Shown piece by piece: positions 50,201 through 54,784 of a stretch of 64,000 nt of DNA. A program made the translations under genes and the position numbers. The notes beneath the pieces were generated by a model. It was not told where the DNA came from. It searched no databases and saw only the letters and a list, made by a program, of their open reading frames with translations. The stretch comes from Chryseolinea sp. H1M3-3 (GTDB taxonomy: Bacteria; Bacteroidota; Bacteroidia; Cytophagales; Cyclobacteriaceae). Numbering within the stretch: the stretch's first letter is position 1; each line of letters opens with the position of its first letter. The stretch is from the NCBI RefSeq assembly GCF_029360725.1, contig NZ_JARKMY010000010.1, positions 454,305-518,304 of the forward strand, given 5' to 3'.

Positions 50201-50909
50201 ACGCTGCATCATCTAATATATCTACAGCCACAGGCCCTGCGTCTATTGTAGTCCAGGTCCCACTACCTTTTACCAAACGGAGACCCGTTTCAGCATCAAG
50301 TATTTCATTGCGATAATACAGTTCTACTTTTCCATCCTGGTCGAAATCGGCTAGTCCCATTGTAATGGGCTGACCATAAATTGGTACACGCCATTGCAAA
50401 CCGCCGTTGCAGTCGTATGAGGCTATGTAAAATGTTGTTCCTTCCTTTTCAGCAATGAAAATGTCTCCACAATTGTCGCGCTTGACATTACCGATCGCGT
50501 GACCAAAATACTCAGCGGTCCCCTTAATTGTACCACTGTTTTTTAAACTCAGGTCACGACCATCCAGGATATAGACTTTTTTATCATCCTGATGGAGTGT
50601 TACTACTTCGGGGATGCCATCATTATTAAGATCACCGACCACCATGGAGCCTGATGTCCAGGTCGAGCGGTTAGGTGATTTGGCACCAACTTTCATCTCG
50701 AACTTTGCAGTCCCTGAAGGGGGAACCTGACAGAGTTTATCACGGCCTACATAAAAATCTTTACAGACAACACTATTTGCACAGTTGCTATCAAAACAGT
50801 CGATGAATCCATCCCCATCGTTGTCGATCCCATCGCCGCAATTTGATTCCTGCCCTAGCACAGAAAGCGATAGCGCCATCAGCAGAAATACCACCAAAGT
50901 CTTTTTCAT
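35295..50909 (-). CDS. Giant SprB-like surface adhesin with type IX secretion (gliding-motility) C-terminal domain
   Basis: 5204 residues (well over 500 kDa). Signal peptide MKKTLVVFLLMALSLSVLGQ; then a GDGIDNDGDGFIDC calcium-loop motif; FG-GAP/VCBS-type propeller blades to about 480 (for example VVGDLNNDGIPEVV); a CARDB-like segment; and then dozens of Cys-containing SprB-type Ig repeats. These include two highly uniform tandem arrays. The C-terminus has NNDGLNDFFEVGCI, VKIFNRAGTLVFE and DGTYFYII, the gliding-motility type-B sorting domain recognised by type IX secretion. Partner SprF-like gene is immediately downstream. Role inferred: mobile surface adhesin for gliding or attachment. Upstream of 50909 the next gene is divergent. 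Confidence 0.95.
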   Translation of the reverse strand: MKKTLVVFLLMALSLSVLGQESNCGDGIDNDGDGFIDCFDSNCANSVVCKDFYVGRDKLCQVPPSGTAKFEMKVGAKSPNRSTWTSGSMVVGDLNNDGIPEVVTLHQDDKKVYILDGRDLSLKNSGTIKGTAEYFGHAIGNVKRDNCGDIFIAEKEGTTFYIASYDCNGGLQWRVPIYGQPITMGLADFDQDGKVELYYRNEILDAETGLRLVKGSGTWTTIDAGPVAVDILDDAACTDCAGLELVLGGRIYGVNLGARTLDAGTLSSAVTIPAAASYFPKLTTFGWVTSLTSVADYNQDGSLDVLMSGASGSTGGATTVFFWDVKNSTYKVYKPPNNWQHGTGRLNIADIDGDGKSNATFVSGNRLYALKEDFTPLWPAISININEGTSGYTGTTVFDFNNDNAVEIVYRDEAFIYIINGKTGSVFTQATCRSRTANDYPIVADVDGDGSTEICVICATNDTDNINDISRAPFGQVRTYKSNLAAWVPARKVWNQHGYFNVNVNDDLSIPRIQQKHHLVFSSGSCTTGPNRALNTFLNQSPFLDTKGCPTYASPDITYDPASVKITPPTCPDEDFLVSLNIKNVGDLGLSGVLPITFYQGNPTLAGAVKLNTVNINLTKFNVNDVVSLTDMTVEGSGANFTLFVVLNDNGSTVPTPIKLPNSSFTECNYTNNIVSAGVSPSPFTIQTALISNDIKCGNNTGQSNGAAEVYRLVGAVKETVGYTFYWFDGATVGDTAQAVFKGPVRTGLAAGSYSIIAYHKGAKCSSTTAQVVVGQETKTLTAKITEDAPYTSCKNPDGKLTVSINGGAPFGNYTYEWFEGNVFGTSPILSKSHVITNVSNVVYSVLVTEKATGCQILTSAKVTDNTVRPVVTASVTEANCNPANSGSASAKVGNVTNGYDFAWYNGSSVKPTSDFAGSTYSNITVGDYTVVATDKSTGCSSEPVVVTVVSKQIVPVTATVTSQQTSCTTPTGAASASVSGSTLGYTFKWFKGNNTLAANLIGNAAPITGLAAGVYTVQATNTANGCIDTEVVTIIDAYVYPVVAAATTVNNTNCTGATPNGSITININGIAPAAGQFNVAWFEGNGTTTPLGTTIGSVTGVSNITAQGLSAGTYTVRVTDIVTPNNGCATTTTFTITNTPPVVTIDNADISLGHQSNCSPVNGSATVNEITVNGAGLGNTTGYTFTWFQSNGTTVIAGSGTAATIAVPLAAGNYFVQATNTATNCKSPVTPFTINDTHVNPAVTAATTVNNTNCTGVTPNGSITININGIAPAAGQFNVEWFEGNGTTVSLGTTIGTVTGVSNITAQGLSAGTYTVRVNDLITPNNGCSTTTTFTITNTPAVITIDNADITLGHQSNCSPVNGSATVSEITVNGAGLGNTTGYTFTWFQSNGTTVIAGSGTAATIAVPLAAGNYFVQATNTATNCKSPVTPFTINDTHVNPAVTAATTVNNTNCTGATPNGSITININGVAPAAGQFNVAWFEGNGTTTPLGTTIGNVTGVSNITAQGLSAGTYTVRVNDLITPNNGCSTTTTFTITNTPAVVTIDNLDIVLGHQSNCSPVNGAATVNEITVNGVGAGNTTGYTFTWFQSNGTTVIAGSGNAASIAVPLAAGNYFVQASNVATNCKSPATPFTINDTHVNPAVTAATTVNNTNCTGVTPNGSITINIDGVAPVAGQFNIEWFEGNGTTTTLGTTVGIVAGANSQTAQELSAGTYTVRVTDLVTPNTGCSTTTTFTITNTPAVVTIENTDIILTHQSNCSPGNGSASVNEITVNGIGAGNTTGYTFTWFQSNGTTVIAGSGTAATIAVPLAAGNYLVQATNTATNCKSPITPFTINDTHVNPAVTAATTVNNTNCTGVTPNGSITININGVAPVAGQFNIEWFEGNSTTTALGTTVGSVAGANNQTAQGLSAGTYTVRVTDLITPNNGCSTTTTFTITNTPAIITIDNADIALAHQSNCSPVNGSATVNEITVDGAGLGNTTGFTFTWFQSNGTTVIAGSGTSATIAVSLAAGNYFVQTTNTATNCKSPVTPFTINDTHINPAVTAAATVNNTNCTGVTPNGSITINIDGVAPVAGQFNIEWFEGNGTTTVLGTTVGSVSGANNQTAQELSAGTYTVRVTDLVTPNNGCSTTTTFTITNTPAVVTIENTDIILTHQSNCSPVNGSATVNEITVNGVGVGNTTGYTFTWFQSNGTTVIAGSGTAATIAVPLAAGNYFLQATNTATNCKSPVTPFAINDTHVNPAVTAATTVNNTNCTGVTPNGSITINVDGAAPVVGQFNVEWFEGNGTTTPLGTTIGSVTGVSNITAQGLSAGTYTVRVTDIVTPNNGCATTTTFTITNTPPVVTIDNADISLSHQSNCSPVNGSATVNEITVNGAGLGNTTGYTFTWFQSNGTTVIAGSGTTATIAVPLAAGNYFVQATNTATNCKSPVTPFTINDTHVNPAVTAATTVNNTNCTGVTPNGSITININGVAPAAGQFNVEWFEGNGTTVSLGTTIGSVTGVSNITAQGLSAGTYTVRVTDLVTPNNGCSTTTTFTITNTPAVVTIDNADITLGHQSNCSPVNGAATVNEITVNGAGLGNTTGYTFTWFQSNGTTVIAGSGTAATIAVPLAAGNYFVQATNTATNCKSPVTPFTINDTHVNPAVTAATTVNNTNCTGVTPNGSITININGVAPAAGQFNVEWFEGNGTTVSLGTTIGSVTGVSNITAQGLSAGTYTVRVTDLITPNNGCSTTTTFTITNTPAVVTIDNADITLGHQSNCSPVNGAATVNEITVNGVGAGNTTGYTFTWFQSNGTTVIAGSGTAASIAVPLAAGNYFVQATNSATNCKSVITAFTINDTHVNPVVALSAAVNNTHCSGVVPNGSITIEINGGAPVADFTIAWFEGNGTGTPLGTTVGSTAGLNNEVAQGLRGGTYTVRVTDNVTPNSGCPVTASFTITDNLSYPTPSGTPLANTACDPTKSNGSILADVGGTTVGYTFHIFKGQNTLAANEVTSGPAAAANLEAGIYTVQAISNATGCAGTTEVSVVNNIVLPTIDMTASTLVNSCSTPDGSVSVTAVSIGVLADYTFSWYQGNSLKAVADYTGATVNGLPSGNYTVIGTNNVLGCDVQMPVTVAVNNAPNTVITISELLGERIVPAICNDAQGQLGVEASSPANTLGFTFSWFEGDKNIGMTAEGSGQNFPLNSNRISNAASLEPINSGLHTVIVLDNNTGCQDSLTINLPYSDEAALLSILTSPQTDCIVLDGSFDAEITPSAGTLLAHPTIDQTWYRIDVFQNGALIMSRPGTNPSTVVTGLAAGNYTVLAVEVNPALNGCSSAPNDINIADNKVYPIVAANILTDNKNCIGASGTGSISLNVDGVPTPAAGYTYDWYDGKLITSPLLPVANVLAPGHTAVNIDEGFYTVKVTSAANNCTATETLHINADPYVISIPSASIDISDQTECSPDNGSAKVLDVFVDGISSGGVAGYTFQWLLNDGTTPIPLSSTTDDVGTPIGVNDYFVKAISNASNCASPLVQFTIKDVSVVPVITSNTITANTNCSGASPNGSITIDVNGGVPAATDYTIQWYSGIGTSSAIAGETTATLSNLAAGDYTVEVTDILSPGNTCVSTATFSVVDDLPVFTINSTAITVGDQTDCVANGSAEVTDIMIDGVSNGGTTGFTFEWFDDAGVSIDGPGASAIVGVPLAAGNYRVVATNTTSLCSSAAMVFTVDDVSSTPSITSNTITDNTNCSGASPNGSITIDVNGGVPAATDYTIQWYNGIGTSSAIAGETTATLSNLAAGDYTVEVTDILSPGNTCVSTATFSVVDDLPVFTINSTAITVGDQTDCVANGSAEVTDIMIDGVSNGGTTGFTFEWFDDAGVSIDGPGASAIVGVPLAAGNYRVVATNTTSLCSSAAMVFTVDDVSSTPVITSNTITDNTNCSGASPNGSITIDVNGGVPAATDYTIQWYSGIGTSSAIAGETTATLSNLAAGDYTVEVTDILSPGNTCVSTATFTVVDDLPVFTINSTAITVGDQTDCVANGSAEVTDIMIDGVSNGGTTGFTFEWFDDAGVSIDGPGASAIVGVPLAAGNYRVVATNTTSLCSSAAMVFAVDDASVTPSITSNTITDNTNCSGAPSNGSITIDVNGGVPAATDYTIQWYNGIGTSSAIAGETTATLSNLAAGDYTVEVTDILSPGNTCVSTATFTVVDDLPVFTINSAAITVGDQTDCVANGSAEVTDIMIDGVSNGGTTGFTFEWFDDAGVSIDGPGASAIVGVPLAAGNYRVVATNTTSLCSSAAMVFTVDDASVTPVITQNTITDNTNCSGASPNGSITIDVNGGVPAATDYTIQWYSGIGTSSAIAGETTATLSNLAAGDYTVEVTDILSPGNTCVSTATFSVGETQNVVGINSNDIATIDNYDCQSLTGSASVTDVIFNGLPVGNTTGYVFEWLQRDLTPVDPGTGSTVGINLIANDYFVRATHVASNCVSPLVPFTIEDVTVIPVVVAVKDFDNIACNTNYTGQLSASVSEGSTSGVTAGYTFEWFSGRNNTNPADLMHTGPVLSGVPEGDYTVLVTDTSTPSASCTNMATLTIERKIPVLNGSLTANAQTMCTPVQDGKLTVDEIQQFLDGATTSFDMDNVIDRNKFSFQWFDANLVAITPVLNGNHISPDLGNGIYYVQISDALGCASDYIIGEIDDQTAKPQIILDEFKNPAVCILPEVKGSFFVSTGNNTNSSDYTIEWFQGNNTTGTLVEPNSPFLGNIDYTNVLEYTVRVTNNTTHCYSLETYKLATDTVAIQVVASAVPLTSCVTDNGSLFAATRTGSGQLYTIEWHNGSVVDATPDFTSNEVLVVPIGTYIAIAKHPTLNFCASISDTVTVGDGRAYPEVSAMQKAPLTYCDPGNANGVAVASVNGSVIGYTFDWYEGSATNSIYTGSEAGILKATTYVVKATDVISGCAGTTTITIGSDPLTTPMPQINVISNRTDCEIHDGALSADVNGVTKDYIFNWYNGPGIKSQADASGEIYEALDAGIYTVTAIDRTSGCTSMPVQKEVISIAQYPDFDIVTVNTNCNENIGSASIKLSGDVEVKAIEWDIQGAIEIGPQASALPSGVFTVTAISFKNCKTPKTFEIKTDLSIYNGVSRNNDGLNDFFEVGCISEYPNNSVKIFNRAGTLVFEASGYDNEDVYFDGISNRGINILGNELPDGTYFYIINKGDGSEQKTGYLELLR
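37790..40340 (-). repeat. Coding tandem array, about 573-bp period (191-residue unit), four to five copies
   Basis: The segment reading TFSV/TFTV on the protein recurs near 37790, 38360, 38937, 39510 and 40080. Each protein unit contains NTNCSGASPNGSITIDVNGG and a second Cys pair block (TDCVANGSAEVTDIMIDGVS). Units are nearly identical at DNA level. Confidence 0.9.
42060..47790 (-). repeat. Coding tandem array, 600-bp period (200-residue unit), about nine copies
   Basis: The unit boundaries repeat every 600 bp exactly (for example 42799, 43399, 43999, 44599, 45199 for one landmark). Each unit has two SprB-like domains: NNTNCTGVTPNGSI...WFEGNGTT and HQSNCSPVNGSATVNEI...WFQSNGTTVIAG. Long stretches are identical between copies, so copy number may vary by recombination. 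Confidence 0.93.
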
Positions 50910-51161
50910 GGAACCGTTTAGAACGTACTAGCTACGCGCATTTTAAAAAAAATTGAGGAGGGGTCTTCGAATTAAATTGGTATTCCAACTTCCATTCTTT
51001 ATTGCTAGCAAGTAGGTGTTTTCGAATGATATAGATTTATGATCCTTCGTGGATATATATTCTATGTAAGAATTTACGGATAATGATAAGCTTTAATGTT
51101 AAAAATCTGAGGACCTTTTCGCACACAAACAATGGTGGCAAATTTGCCGGCAATAGCGTTG

Positions 51162-51968
51162 ATGAAATATATATACTCGATTACATGTATTGCGGGGCTG
51201 CTCGTTTTTATATCTGTTGAAATAACTTCCGCGCAGATTATGCGCATAGGAGTGAAAGCAGGGCCGCAGTTATCCTGGGTTGCTGGCGACGATCCAAAAT
51301 ATAATTCGGTGGCAACGGTACGGCCAACAACAGGTTTTCATGCGGGATTAGTTTTGGCATTCAAAGTGAAGGACCGGTATTTTCTCAATACGGAATTAAT
51401 TTATTCCCAAAAAGGAAAACGTGTTGAAGGTAAGATAGATCCTAACTTGAGGGATAAAGTTGTCTATAACCACATCGATGTGCCTGTGCTTTTTTCTATG
51501 CACTTCAAAGGTAGTCTTACAAAAGAAAGACAATTCAAATGGTACATCAATGCAGGGCCTACGACAAGTTACTGGCTAGGTGGAAAAGGTGTAATTAAGT
51601 CAGGTGACTTGATAGAAAACGGTCTTTCAGAATTGAAGTACAAGATTGCTTTTGGCACCAGGCCCGATCACAACAACGCAGACATACTCTATATAAAGGA
51701 TGCCAAACGTCTCCAATTTTCTATGAGCATCGGAGGTGGCATATTACTAGAACCTGCCAATAGACAGAAGGTAATGATCGATTTCAGGTATGACATCGGA
51801 CATACACGAATCGGCACGCCGGAGAGTTCACAATTTATGGTTCCTGCTGATTACCAGGACAGCCTGAAAGGTAGAAATAAAGGCATACGAATGTCGTTGA
51901 TTTATCTTTTTGAATTCAGTTCAGATCGTAAAGAGAGAAATAAGGGTAAAAGCTCGATCAAAAAGTAA
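51162..51968 (+). CDS. Outer-membrane beta-barrel (PorT-like/OMP_b-brl_2) protein
   Basis: 268 residues from ATG 51162 (MKYIYSITCIAGLLVF), giving a normal signal peptide; the frame's first ATG at 51132 would put ten odd residues before it. The mature part begins MRIGVKAGPQLSWVAG and shows alternating strands (LNTELIYSQKGK, FSMSIGGGILLEP, DFRYDIGHTRIG), the outer-membrane beta-barrel pattern of Bacteroidota. It is divergent from the giant adhesin with 252 bp between; a link to type IX secretion is possible but not shown. Confidence 0.8.
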   Translation: MKYIYSITCIAGLLVFISVEITSAQIMRIGVKAGPQLSWVAGDDPKYNSVATVRPTTGFHAGLVLAFKVKDRYFLNTELIYSQKGKRVEGKIDPNLRDKVVYNHIDVPVLFSMHFKGSLTKERQFKWYINAGPTTSYWLGGKGVIKSGDLIENGLSELKYKIAFGTRPDHNNADILYIKDAKRLQFSMSIGGGILLEPANRQKVMIDFRYDIGHTRIGTPESSQFMVPADYQDSLKGRNKGIRMSLIYLFEFSSDRKERNKGKSSIKK

Positions 51969-52039
51969 AAGCTGACTTTGGGATGACTATCGGCCAAACA
52001 TATAACGATGTGGCGGGTAGGCTATCCGTAACTTCAAAT

Positions 52040-52128
52040 TCCGCCCTTTCAGGGCTAATGTCGTTGTTGCTTTTTTTGCGCAGGCCTGAAAGGCCTGCGC
52101 TAGTGATGACGGCCCTTCAGGCCTGTGA
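52040..52128. repeat. REP-like palindromic element, copy 1
   Basis: Layout: CCGCCCTTTCAGGGC, then TTGTTGC and a T run, then a perfect hairpin GCGCAGGCC-TGAAA-GGCCTGCGC (52078-52100), then TAGTGATGACGGCC and TTCAGGCCTGTGA. The same order recurs at 52401, 54440 and 54662. Confidence 0.9.
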
Positions 52129-52400
52129 TTTCAGGGTGATTTAAATCCGTGCAGGTGGATTCAAGATTTACTAACAACAATTACGGGCGCATGTACTTAA
52201 TATTTGGCTTGTTATTAAGAGGTGCTTTTCGAGATTCTTTTATGAGCATCAAGGAGACTTTAACATGTTGTCTTTTAGGGGACCTCAACCAAAAGGTTTG
52301 TTCTTACTCTGTTTAAAAAAATAGTAGGTTCAATCAATGATCATATCCGGACGATTATAGACCGTCAACACGCAGGTAGGCTTTCCGTGATTTTGAGATT

Positions 52401-52480
52401 TAGCCCTTTAAGCTAACATTGTTGTTGCTTTTTTTTGCGCAGGCTGGAAAGTCCTGCGCTAGTGATGACGGCCTGTACAG
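52401..52480. repeat. REP-like palindromic element, copy 2 (degenerate)
   Basis: AGCCCTTTAAGCTAAC, GTTGTTGC with a T run, GCGCAGGCTGGAAAGTCCTGCGC with mismatches in the stem, then TAGTGATGACGGCCTGT. It lacks the final CAGGCCTG segment seen in other copies. Confidence 0.8.
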
Positions 52481-52591
52481 ATGATTTTTTAATCCGGAAA
52501 GATGGATTCAAGAAGAACGAAGAAAATCCAAAAGGTTAACGAAGAACGCCGTGAAGTAACCAGAAATTATACAGCGTCTTTGGACGATTGG

Positions 52592-53197
52592 TTAAATCAT
52601 TATCTTATTAAATTCATTCAATAACAATTCACCGGCCTGAGGTAGATTATTACCAAAACAAACTAGTCCTTCGTAATGGCCGGCCATGGCGAATATTTTA
52701 TGTTGAGCAAGGTTTTGTTCGTTAAACAATCGTGTTATTTCCTTTGCCATTTCAGGTGTGCCGTATTCAATATTTTGCGCGGTGGCAGGCAAGGTATTCA
52801 AGAGTTTCTTCCATAATTTAAAATGATGAACATGCATCACGGCATGGGCATCGTTTGACTGTTCGTAAATCATCGCGTGGGTAAGGGATTCAGATGAAGC
52901 TATTGTAGATCCGGTTGAGCAGATTGCGTTCTTTTCTACATCATAATCAGTTACTAATGCATAATGCTCTTCCGTAAGCTTTTCAAATTTCCCGGTTCCA
53001 GATCCGGAAATAATAAATTCATTTTTCCTATGCCGAACGCTGATATTGCCATATCCGACACCCTCTTCATTAACACCGATAAGACCCAGGCGGTACAACT
53101 TATCCCGCCAAACATTCAGATCTCTTATCCATGCTTCTGCTAATGGTGCAGACTTTGTCCATTGACAATTGAATTTAATGACACCCTCTTCATTCAT
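52592..53197 (-). CDS. Class II aldolase/adducin-family protein paired with MtnA (MtnB or Ald2 role)
   Basis: 201 residues with the class II aldolase fold: GNISVRHRKNEFIISGSGTG, the ICSTGSTIASSESLTHAMIYE helix with catalytic-type Glu, MHVHH zinc ligands and a distal AMAGHYEGLV histidine. Its start overlaps mtnA by 4 bp (ATGA). In the methionine salvage pathway MtnB dehydrates methylthioribulose-1-phosphate, while in the DHAP shunt an aldolase of the same fold cleaves it or 5-deoxyribulose-1-phosphate. The sequence alone does not decide between them. Confidence 0.85.
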   Translation of the reverse strand: MNEEGVIKFNCQWTKSAPLAEAWIRDLNVWRDKLYRLGLIGVNEEGVGYGNISVRHRKNEFIISGSGTGKFEKLTEEHYALVTDYDVEKNAICSTGSTIASSESLTHAMIYEQSNDAHAVMHVHHFKLWKKLLNTLPATAQNIEYGTPEMAKEITRLFNEQNLAQHKIFAMAGHYEGLVCFGNNLPQAGELLLNEFNKIMI

Positions 53198-54306
53198 ATC
53201 TGCTTGACTTTTTCAGCGTACATTTTAGTAATATCTTCTTCGCTTGCGCGGCAAATCCCTCGTTCTGTGATCAAGCCGCTGATAAGCCTGGCTGGGGTAA
53301 CATCAAATCCATAATTCCCGGCGGGGCTGTCTAATGGTGTTATCAATACTTTTTTAATCTCGCCATCACATAACCCATACATGTATTTTACTTCATCAGA
53401 ATTTCTCTCCTCGATATGAATGTCTTTCAAACCATCGTGTATACTCCAATCAAAAGTAGACGACGGCAATGCTACATAAAAAGGAATTCCATTGTCATGC
53501 GCTGCCAATGCCTTCAGGTAGGTGCCAATTTTATTGGCAGCATCTCCGGCAACGGTTACTCTATCTGCACCAGTGATTACCATATCCACCAAGGCATGTT
53601 GCATCAGGTGGCCGCCAGCATTATCTACAATGACGGTATGAGGGATACCTTGATTCATCAACTCCCATGCTGTTAAGCTTGCACCCTGATTGCGAGGACG
53701 CGTCTCATCTACCCAAACGTGAAGATCAATTCCTCTTTCAAATGCTTCATAAATTGGTGCAGTAGCGGAACCGTAATCAACAAAGGCCAGCCATCCAGCA
53801 TTACAATGAGTCAAAATATTGACCACCTTTCCATTTTTTCGTTTACTGATCTCTTCAATAATTGCCACACCGTGCGTCCCTATTCGTCGGCAATACTCGG
53901 CGTCTTCCTGAGCAATATGCTCTGCCATTTTTCGAGCGATTTTAATTTTTTCATTGGCTGTTTTTCCCTGCGCGATAGCATCTAATTGTTTGTTAACGGC
54001 CCATTCCAAATTGACAGCTGTCGGTCGCGTGGCCTTCAAGGCATCCGCGGATGCCAATATGTGTTCTAAAGAATTTTTGTGCCTGGATTCTATAGTAGCC
54101 AGGTACATACCGTATCCTGCAGCAGCACCGATAAGACCAGCACCTCTCACATGCATGTCTTTTATTGCATGCACCATCTCGCTTACTGTATGTAAGTCTT
54201 CCGTGATGAAGCGATGTGGCAAATGACGTTGATCAATGATAGTGATCACTTCTTCATTTTCTTCGTTGATCCAGATCGTGCGATAGTGTTTGCCTAGTAC
54301 TTTCAT
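53194..54306 (-). CDS. mtnA: S-methyl-5-thioribose-1-phosphate isomerase
   Basis: About 370 residues from the ATG at 54304-54306 (MKVLGKHYRTIW), which fits the family; an in-frame ATG at 54333 adds nine residues. Diagnostic MtnA motifs are VRGAGLIGAAAGYG, RPTAVNLEWA, ILTHCNAGWLA (catalytic Cys), DETRPRNQGASLTAWEL and ITGADRV (catalytic Asp), with AANKIGTY. The eIF2B-like enzyme converts MTR-1-P to the ribulose form. It is translationally coupled to a class II aldolase; no mtnK, mtnC, mtnD or nucleosidase gene is nearby, so the rest of the pathway must lie elsewhere. Confidence 0.95.
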   Translation of the reverse strand: MKVLGKHYRTIWINEENEEVITIIDQRHLPHRFITEDLHTVSEMVHAIKDMHVRGAGLIGAAAGYGMYLATIESRHKNSLEHILASADALKATRPTAVNLEWAVNKQLDAIAQGKTANEKIKIARKMAEHIAQEDAEYCRRIGTHGVAIIEEISKRKNGKVVNILTHCNAGWLAFVDYGSATAPIYEAFERGIDLHVWVDETRPRNQGASLTAWELMNQGIPHTVIVDNAGGHLMQHALVDMVITGADRVTVAGDAANKIGTYLKALAAHDNGIPFYVALPSSTFDWSIHDGLKDIHIEERNSDEVKYMYGLCDGEIKKVLITPLDSPAGNYGFDVTPARLISGLITERGICRASEEDITKMYAEKVKQI

Positions 54307-54439
54307 ATTTGTCGATTGCATGAATTTAAACAAATATAATTTGTGAGGTATTTTTCACCGGTTAGGATCGGCGGGTATGATTCAGTTTTGTTATCTGAAG
54401 TAAGTAAGTGACAAAGAATTTGATTCTGGGCAACATTTC

Positions 54440-54532
54440 ATTCCGCCCCTTCAGGGCTTGATGGCGCTTGTTGCTTTTTTTTCCGCAGGCCTAAAGTCCT
54501 GCGCTAGTGATGACGGCCTTTCAGGCCTGCGA
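54440..54532. repeat. REP-like palindromic element, copy 3
   Basis: CCGCCCCTTCAGGGCTTGATG, TTGTTGC and T run, CCGCAGGCC-TAAAG-TCCTGCG, TAGTGATGACGGCC, TTTCAGGCCTGCGA. A partial extra CCTCAGGCCTGCGATT follows at about 54560-54576. Confidence 0.9.
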
Positions 54533-54661
54533 TATACAATGCACGTTTTTTACCAAACTGCCTCAGGCCTGCGATTAATCAACGTGATTTTTTTGTGAAC
54601 CAAAAAAGTCCTTCGTGCTTGGTACGGCCTTGCATAAGAATTTGGTTCTGGACAACCTTTC

Positions 54662-54753
54662 ATTCCGCCCTTCAAGGGCTTGATGGCGCCTGTTGCTTTT
54701 TTTACCGCAGGCCTAAAGGCCTGCGCTATTGATGACGGCCTTTCAGGCCTGTG
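54662..54753. repeat. REP-like palindromic element, copy 4
   Basis: CCGCCCTTCAAGGGCTTGATG, TGTTGC and T run, then the perfect hairpin CGCAGGCC-TAAA-GGCCTGCG (54706-54725), TATTGATGACGGCC, TTTCAGGCCTGTGA. Confidence 0.9.
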
Positions 54754-54784
54754 AAGATACGTCGCCGTCGTTGTTCCGGTAAGA

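Larger units (their letters stand above)
51969..52591. other. Intergenic region with two REP-like elements
   Basis: About 620 bp containing palindromic repeat copies 1 (52040-52128) and 2 (52401-52480). The remainder shows no ORF that I can support. Confidence 0.6.
54307..54784. other. Intergenic region with two REP-like elements
   Basis: Contains repeat copies 3 and 4, each preceded by a similar segment (GATTCTGGGCAACATTTCATT and GGTTCTGGACAACCTTTCATT), so copies 3 and 4 look like a tandem duplication of a larger unit of about 225 bp. No gene was seen. Confidence 0.6.

Noticed and set aside
54706-54725. GC-rich hairpin in REP copy 4 as a terminator for the gene at 54785
   Set aside because: The T run is on the plus strand before the hairpin, so on the minus strand it is followed by A residues, not T.
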